From OLB7 sp966250335 (GTDB lineage: Bacteria; Bacteroidota; Ignavibacteria; OLB7), in assembly GCA_966250335.1 (NCBI GenBank), contig CBINGZ010000046.1, positions 1 to 43,362 of the forward strand: a stretch of 43,362 nucleotides of DNA, given 5' to 3'. Under the pieces are notes generated by a model that saw only the letters and a list, made by a program, of their open reading frames with translations, made no database searches and was not told the origin of the DNA. Each line of letters begins with the position of its first letter. Position 1 is the first letter of the stretch. Shown piece by piece: positions 40,247 to 43,362 of the stretch. The translations under genes and the position numbers were made by a program.

Positions 40247-41029
40247 TCAGGGTTGCGCCGTCGTCCGTTCCGGAACCGCGCATGCGGGACCCGTCTTCCG
40301 GATCTCCTCCTCAAGGGCGAGGGCCTTCCGAAAGAGAATGTTGTTCTCGAGATGAACATGCACGTGCAGATCGTGCTCGAAGGCCGCCAGCTCCTGAAAG
40401 AGCACCCGGTATGTCGCGCACGCCTCCGCCGGCGGAGTATAATCGTCCGTGAGCAGACGGAGCTCCTCCATCTCGCTTCCGGCGGCCGCGTGCTCCGCCT
40501 CCATCACGCGGATCGGGTTTCGGACGCTCCCGAACAGAGGGATTCCGACGGCGCCGCCGCCGTTCCCTGATGAGAGCATCGCCTTGATGTACGGGAAGAG
40601 CGCCCGCTCCTCCTTCTCCATATGCCGCACGAGATCCGCCGCCACATGCGCGAACGTTTCCGCGACCTTCACGAGCTCCGGCCGATGGTGCCCGTGCACG
40701 CGCGCCACCTTCTCCGCATGGGTCGATATGACGGGGATCATCTCCCGTACATACCGATGATGGTTCTCCACGATATAGTCGCACAGAAGGCCGGCGTCCC
40801 AGAGGTTGAACTTCGGCGTCCCCTCTGCCGGAGCGGCGTTCAGAACGTTGAGCCGCCGGAGCAGCTCGGAGGGGTCGAATCCCTTTGCCCGGCACGCCTC
40901 CGCGATCGGCTTCGCGCCGCCGCAGCAGAAATCGAGACCATAGCTCTGAAAGATGGCGGCGGCCCGGAAATCCTCGGCGACGACATCCTTGATCGGGGTT
41001 TCATTCGTATAACGCATGACATTCTCCAT
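40247..41029 (-). CDS. Iron-sulfur cluster repair di-iron protein RIC (YtfE/ScdA type)
   Basis: A protein of 260 residues. The N-terminal ScdA_N domain has DFCCGG (C35, C36). The C-terminal hemerythrin-like domain (about 85-255) has the His/Glu ligands of a di-iron site: ENHHRYV, MEKEERALFPYI, MEAEHAAAG and EHDLHVHVHLENNILF. RIC proteins restore Fe-S clusters damaged by nitric oxide or oxidants. It starts 4 bases downstream of the crp-like gene and is evidently co-transcribed with it; this suggests induction under nitrosative stress. Confidence 0.94.
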   Translation of the reverse strand: MENVMRYTNETPIKDVVAEDFRAAAIFQSYGLDFCCGGAKPIAEACRAKGFDPSELLRRLNVLNAAPAEGTPKFNLWDAGLLCDYIVENHHRYVREMIPVISTHAEKVARVHGHHRPELVKVAETFAHVAADLVRHMEKEERALFPYIKAMLSSGNGGGAVGIPLFGSVRNPIRVMEAEHAAAGSEMEELRLLTDDYTPPAEACATYRVLFQELAAFEHDLHVHVHLENNILFRKALALEEEIRKTGPACAVPERTTAQP

Positions 41030-41033
41030 CGGT

Positions 41034-41648
41034 TTACGATATTAATCTGTTCGAAGCATTCCAGATGATCTTCCCCTCCTCTATTCTCAATTGCCCCTGG
41101 CTCTCCATCGACTTGATTGTACGGATGACCGTTTCCACCCGCAGGCCGGTCATGTCGGCGAGCTGCTGTCGCGTAAACGGGACCCTGTACTCCGCATCCT
41201 CCCCCCGGTCGGTCCGGCGGAAATACTCGATCAGCGTCGTGAGACGGTGGTCGGCCTCCTCGACGGCGATCTCGGTCATCATCATCGATTTGTAGATCAG
41301 TCGTCCACAGAGCACCTGTGTCAGCTTGAGATGAAGTTCCGGGTGCTCCGCGAGCAACCGCAGGAACTCGTCATGAGGACATTTCCAGACAACGCTCTCG
41401 ACCACGGCGATCGCCGAGGCGGGATACGGCATGTGATTGAAGAAGGGAGGTTCGCCGAAGCTCTCTTCCGCAGTGAAATATCCCTTGACGAACTCGCGCC
41501 CCTGGTCGTTATAGCTCGACATCTTGATCCTCCCCGAACGGACAAGATGGAAGTGGGTCGCCGGGGCCCCTTCCTCGAACAGGATCTCTCCTTTGTCGAG
41601 CCGGACCATACGGGCATGGTACTGTTGAAGAATCGCTTCGGGTATCAT
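41034..41648 (-). CDS. Crp/Fnr-family transcription regulator, probable NO or oxygen sensor (Dnr-like)
   Basis: A protein of 204 residues. Residues 1-120 form the cyclic-nucleotide-binding-type beta-roll (DKGEILFEEGAPATHFHLVRSGRI). The dimer helix is about 115-140, and the winged helix (about 158-190) has the recognition helix RVETVIRTIKSM. E172 and R176 align with FNR E209 and R213, which read a TGA core in each half-site. There is no N-terminal FNR cysteine cluster, so it is more like DNR/NnrR-type regulators than FNR. It precedes the RIC gene by 4 bases. Two ATGAC-N4-GTCAT sites nearby fit its expected binding preference. The signal (heme-NO or other) is not determined. Confidence 0.9.
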   Translation of the reverse strand: MIPEAILQQYHARMVRLDKGEILFEEGAPATHFHLVRSGRIKMSSYNDQGREFVKGYFTAEESFGEPPFFNHMPYPASAIAVVESVVWKCPHDEFLRLLAEHPELHLKLTQVLCGRLIYKSMMMTEIAVEEADHRLTTLIEYFRRTDRGEDAEYRVPFTRQQLADMTGLRVETVIRTIKSMESQGQLRIEEGKIIWNASNRLIS

Positions 41649-41674
41649 CCGGATTGCTCCGATCTATTGTGCAG

Positions 41675-41682
41675 TCAAACTA
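41675..41682 (-). promoter_or_regulatory. Putative -7 element of the crp-RIC operon (TAGTTTGA)
   Basis: On the minus strand TAGTTTGA begins 34 bases before the crp ATG at 41648. Its first T lies 30.5 bp from the centre of the ATGAC-N4-GTCAT palindrome upstream. The spacing equals the one at the second palindrome (43096) and its -7-like element on the plus strand. Confidence 0.45.
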
Positions 41683-41705
41683 CGGGAACGGGAGAACGGC
41701 TGTTT

Positions 41706-41719
41706 ATGACCTGCGTCAT
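41706..41719. promoter_or_regulatory. Predicted Crp/Fnr-family operator upstream of crp-RIC (ATGAC-N4-GTCAT)
   Basis: ATGACCTGCGTCAT is an inverted repeat of ATGAC with 4-base spacer CTGC. FNR/DNR operators are TTGAT-N4-ATCAA-like with a TGA core, which the regulator's E172/R176 are expected to contact. It lies 57 bases before the crp ATG, in the 76-bp gap after the outer-membrane gene's stop codon. Probably autoregulatory. Confidence 0.6.
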
Positions 41720-41724
41720 CACGA

Positions 41725-42963
41725 TCAGAATCCCGCACTGATCATCAGAAATCCCCACCGGGTCGTCTTCAGACCACGGAGAACATAGCGATCACGGTCG
41801 CCGTCGAAGAGAGAGAATCCGGCGGCGATGTTCAGCGCCCGCGTGGCCTGGAACGCGGCCGAGAGATCGATCTCCCGTCCTATCGTTTTCGATGTCGCGG
41901 CGGGAAGAGCGGGATCGGCGATCCGGGGATCGGTTGCAAGGCCGAAGAAATGAAGCTCGGCGCCGAGCTTCATCCCCTGAAGGGGGACGAACGATACCTG
42001 CACGATCAACTGTTCAAGCCCCAGCCCGCGCGTCGCGCCCGGAACGTCCACAAGGTAGTCCATGCTGCCGTAGAAGCGATGGTGGGTTCCGTAGAGAGCG
42101 CTGAACGCGCCGTGGGTCGCCGGCCTGGCGGGATCGTTGCCGGAGAGTCGATCGACGCCGACGCCGATCCGGAGCGAGTCGATGTCGGAGAAGGTGTATC
42201 CCCCCCGGAGGCCTCCCATCCACGCGTCGATCGTTTTCCGTTGCGCGGTCTCCCCGTCGCGGCGCCACTCTCCGAACTGGTATCCCCCCTCGATCTCGAA
42301 ATCGAACGATCCGGCAAATCCTCTTGAATAGAACCCGGTCGTTTTACGATATTGCCGCACGGAATCGCGGTACGGTGTATCGAAGAGGAAGTATCCCTGC
42401 ACGCTCGTCCCCGGCGCCAGCGCGCCGAGCGTTCCCCACCCCCCCGCGAGGATATGATCGCGGTTGTAGGCCGGGGAGTTGCTCCGGCGGACGATTGCGG
42501 CGCCCAGGATATCGAGCGAGGCCGTCGCTCCCCCGATCCTCGCCACCACACCGTCGAACGACTGTCCCGTATTCGACCAGTCGACGCGGCCGATCAGCCG
42601 CTCGTTGCCGTAGGAACGCGCCTGCCGGCCGACCCGCACCGAGAGAGGGAGTCCGGCGATATCACGGATATCGATATACCCCTGCCGCAGGTCGAGCGTC
42701 GGCGATCCGCCGCCGGCCGCCGCGTTCGAACCGAAGGTACGCGCATCCTGCAGCTCGAGCCGGACCGTCAGATTGCTGTCGACGGCCGCCGAGGCAGCGA
42801 GCCGGCTTCTGAGGAGATGATAGGCGTCGGAGTGAGTTCCGGCGATCATGCCGCGGCCGTCGAGCTCACTCCTCTCGCGGATCTCTCCGCTCACGACAAT
42901 CGTCTGCGCCGATGATATGGTCGGCAGTGCGACAAGAAGAAGAAACGGCAGAAGGTGGCGCAT
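41725..42963 (-). CDS. Alginate-export (AlgE)-type outer-membrane barrel protein
   Basis: A protein of 412 residues from ATG 42963 with GGAGG 8 bases upstream. Signal peptide MRHLLPFLLLVALPTISSA (cut after residue 19). The family core (PF13372-like) is TVRLELQDARTFGSNAAAG, LRQGYIDI, VRVGRQARSYGNERLIGRVDWSNTGQSFDG, then barrel strands. It ends in Phe (ISAGF), as for outer-membrane barrels. Despite the name, such proteins are common next to respiratory and denitrification genes; the exported or imported substrate here is unknown. It lies downstream of a Crp/Fnr-type site and upstream of the crp-RIC operon on the same strand. Confidence 0.8.
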   Translation of the reverse strand: MRHLLPFLLLVALPTISSAQTIVVSGEIRERSELDGRGMIAGTHSDAYHLLRSRLAASAAVDSNLTVRLELQDARTFGSNAAAGGGSPTLDLRQGYIDIRDIAGLPLSVRVGRQARSYGNERLIGRVDWSNTGQSFDGVVARIGGATASLDILGAAIVRRSNSPAYNRDHILAGGWGTLGALAPGTSVQGYFLFDTPYRDSVRQYRKTTGFYSRGFAGSFDFEIEGGYQFGEWRRDGETAQRKTIDAWMGGLRGGYTFSDIDSLRIGVGVDRLSGNDPARPATHGAFSALYGTHHRFYGSMDYLVDVPGATRGLGLEQLIVQVSFVPLQGMKLGAELHFFGLATDPRIADPALPAATSKTIGREIDLSAAFQATRALNIAAGFSLFDGDRDRYVLRGLKTTRWGFLMISAGF

Positions 42964-43065
42964 CGATAACCTCCAGAGTAATAAGGTTGCGATGATCTCA
43001 CCCCCTGTCGGGAGAGCGGAATCGCCCCCGGAAACGCCCACGGAGATGAGAATCATCCGACGGAG

Positions 43066-43073
43066 CCAACCTA
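43066..43073 (-). promoter_or_regulatory. Putative -7 element for the outer-membrane gene (TAGGTTGG)
   Basis: On the minus strand TAGGTTGG resembles TAnnTTGG and starts 29.5 bp from the centre of the palindrome at 43096-43109, on its other side. It lies 103 bases before the outer-membrane gene start. The palindrome could thus serve both divergent genes. Confidence 0.4.
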
Positions 43074-43095
43074 AGCACCGGCGCGTTGTTCGGCC

Positions 43096-43109
43096 ATGAC
43101 ATATGTCAT
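43096..43109. promoter_or_regulatory. Predicted Crp/Fnr-family operator in the divergent region (ATGAC-N4-GTCAT)
   Basis: ATGACATATGTCAT is a perfect palindrome, extended one base pair pair by CC/GG on both sides (CCATGACATATGTCATGG, 18 bp). It has the same half-site and spacer length as the site at 41706. It sits in the 257-bp gap between the outer-membrane gene (minus) and the truncated membrane gene (plus). Confidence 0.7.
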
Positions 43110-43132
43110 GGTCGGTCGGAGAGGGTTTTCCC

Positions 43133-43140
43133 TACCTTTG
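43133..43140 (+). promoter_or_regulatory. Putative -7 element of the right-edge gene (TACCTTTG)
   Basis: TACCTTTG matches the Bacteroidota -7 box TAnnTTTG exactly. Its first T is 30.5 bp from the centre of the operator at 43102.5, so the predicted transcription start (about 11 bases downstream) puts the operator near -41.5, the class II activator position. The ATG follows at 43221. No -33 element is visible, as expected for an activated promoter. Confidence 0.55.
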
Positions 43141-43220
43141 TTCCGTTCCGAGCGGCCCCGAGGCCGGTGCGGCGATGAACGCGCATCACAGCGGCCCGGC
43201 GGACCGAATCAAACCTTATC

Positions 43221-43362
43221 ATGAAGATCAGACACGCAGTTCTGAAGGCTACGACATGGGGGACGGGAGTGACACTGGTCGTGGCGGTGTTGATCATCGT
43301 CGGTTCCCGCAACCTTGCTCATTTCGATGCGGCCCTTGTCGGCTATACGTTCGCCGTGCTCT
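43221..43362 (+). CDS. Truncated membrane protein gene (5' end only)
   Basis: Only the first 47 codons are in the window: MKIRHAVLKATTWGTGVTL followed by a hydrophobic helix VVAVLIIVGSRN and LAHFDAALVGYTFAVL, the beginning of a second hydrophobic segment. It looks like a multi-helix inner-membrane protein, perhaps of a respiratory cluster, but I do not recognise the family. It is divergent from the outer-membrane gene, with a Crp/Fnr-type operator and -7 element before it. There is no strong ribosome-binding site (CTTATC precedes the ATG). Confidence 0.7.
   Translation, partial: MKIRHAVLKATTWGTGVTLVVAVLIIVGSRNLAHFDAALVGYTFAVL

Noticed and set aside
38353..40452. A 699-codon open frame on the plus strand
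   Set aside because: It lies antisense to korA and its translation is Arg/Gly/Leu/His-rich with no protein motifs; it is a GC-rich shadow frame.

Overview
The window is 43,362 bases of GC-rich bacterial chromosome, densely packed with genes on both strands. Several features point to a high-GC member of the Bacteroidota/Chlorobi/Ignavibacteria/Kapabacteria (FCB) group. A secreted von Willebrand protein at the left edge ends in what looks like the start of a type IX secretion (T9SS) sorting domain (APNPVS). Several genes are preceded by an octamer of the Bacteroidota -7 promoter type (TAnnTTTG-like), and many lack a strong Shine-Dalgarno sequence. ComEC lacks the metallo-beta-lactamase domain. 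The 2-oxoacid:ferredoxin oxidoreductase has the fused gamma-alpha subunit. The phylum assignment is inference; there is no rRNA gene in the window.

Layout. 1-4476 (minus strand): von Willebrand T9SS cargo (partial), serine esterase, BON-domain lipoprotein, RsmI and TadA. 4702-7565 (plus): lipoprotein, RibD and a YaaW-family protein, closed by terminators. 7734-11101: an orphan HsdR-N-type nuclease divergent from a CHASE2 membrane sensor. 11102-11545: a non-coding island of inverted and direct repeats. 11546-13910: a chimeric outer-membrane protein divergent from a CPBP protease. 13920-17247 (minus): persulfide dioxygenase/rhodanese, then an ECF sigma, a small membrane protein and an LTxxQ-type membrane protein that look like one signalling operon. 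17368-21927: metallophosphoesterase, SpoU methyltransferase, TlpA-like lipoprotein, and a second ECF sigma with a zinc-binding-type anti-sigma. 22409-24982: glycogen phosphorylase.

25107-32172 is a complete phosphate-acquisition block: outer-membrane porin, PstS, PstC, PstA, PstB and PhoU. It is preceded by four TAAC-core direct repeats at an exact 11-bp period, which is the architecture of a PhoB/PhoP binding array. Both permeases carry large insertions, and PstC carries a repeated acidic YNP motif.

32202-36922 holds a nickel/cobalt-type transporter coupled to a NifU-domain protein, ComEC, a PgeF-type multicopper-oxidase-fold protein, and an HU protein with a histone H1-like lysine/alanine/proline tail. 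37045-39975 encodes KorA/KorB.

40247-43362 looks like a nitrosative-stress or anaerobic-respiration module: a RIC (YtfE/ScdA) iron-sulfur repair protein, its Crp/Fnr-family regulator, an alginate-export-type outer-membrane protein and a truncated membrane-protein gene. Two ATGAC-N4-GTCAT palindromes lie there. One is upstream of the regulator and the other is between the two divergent genes. Each sits 30.5 bp from a -7-like element, which fits class II activation by the local regulator. This putative regulon is the best candidate in the window for new biology, followed by the Pho array with its unusual permeases and the repeat island.
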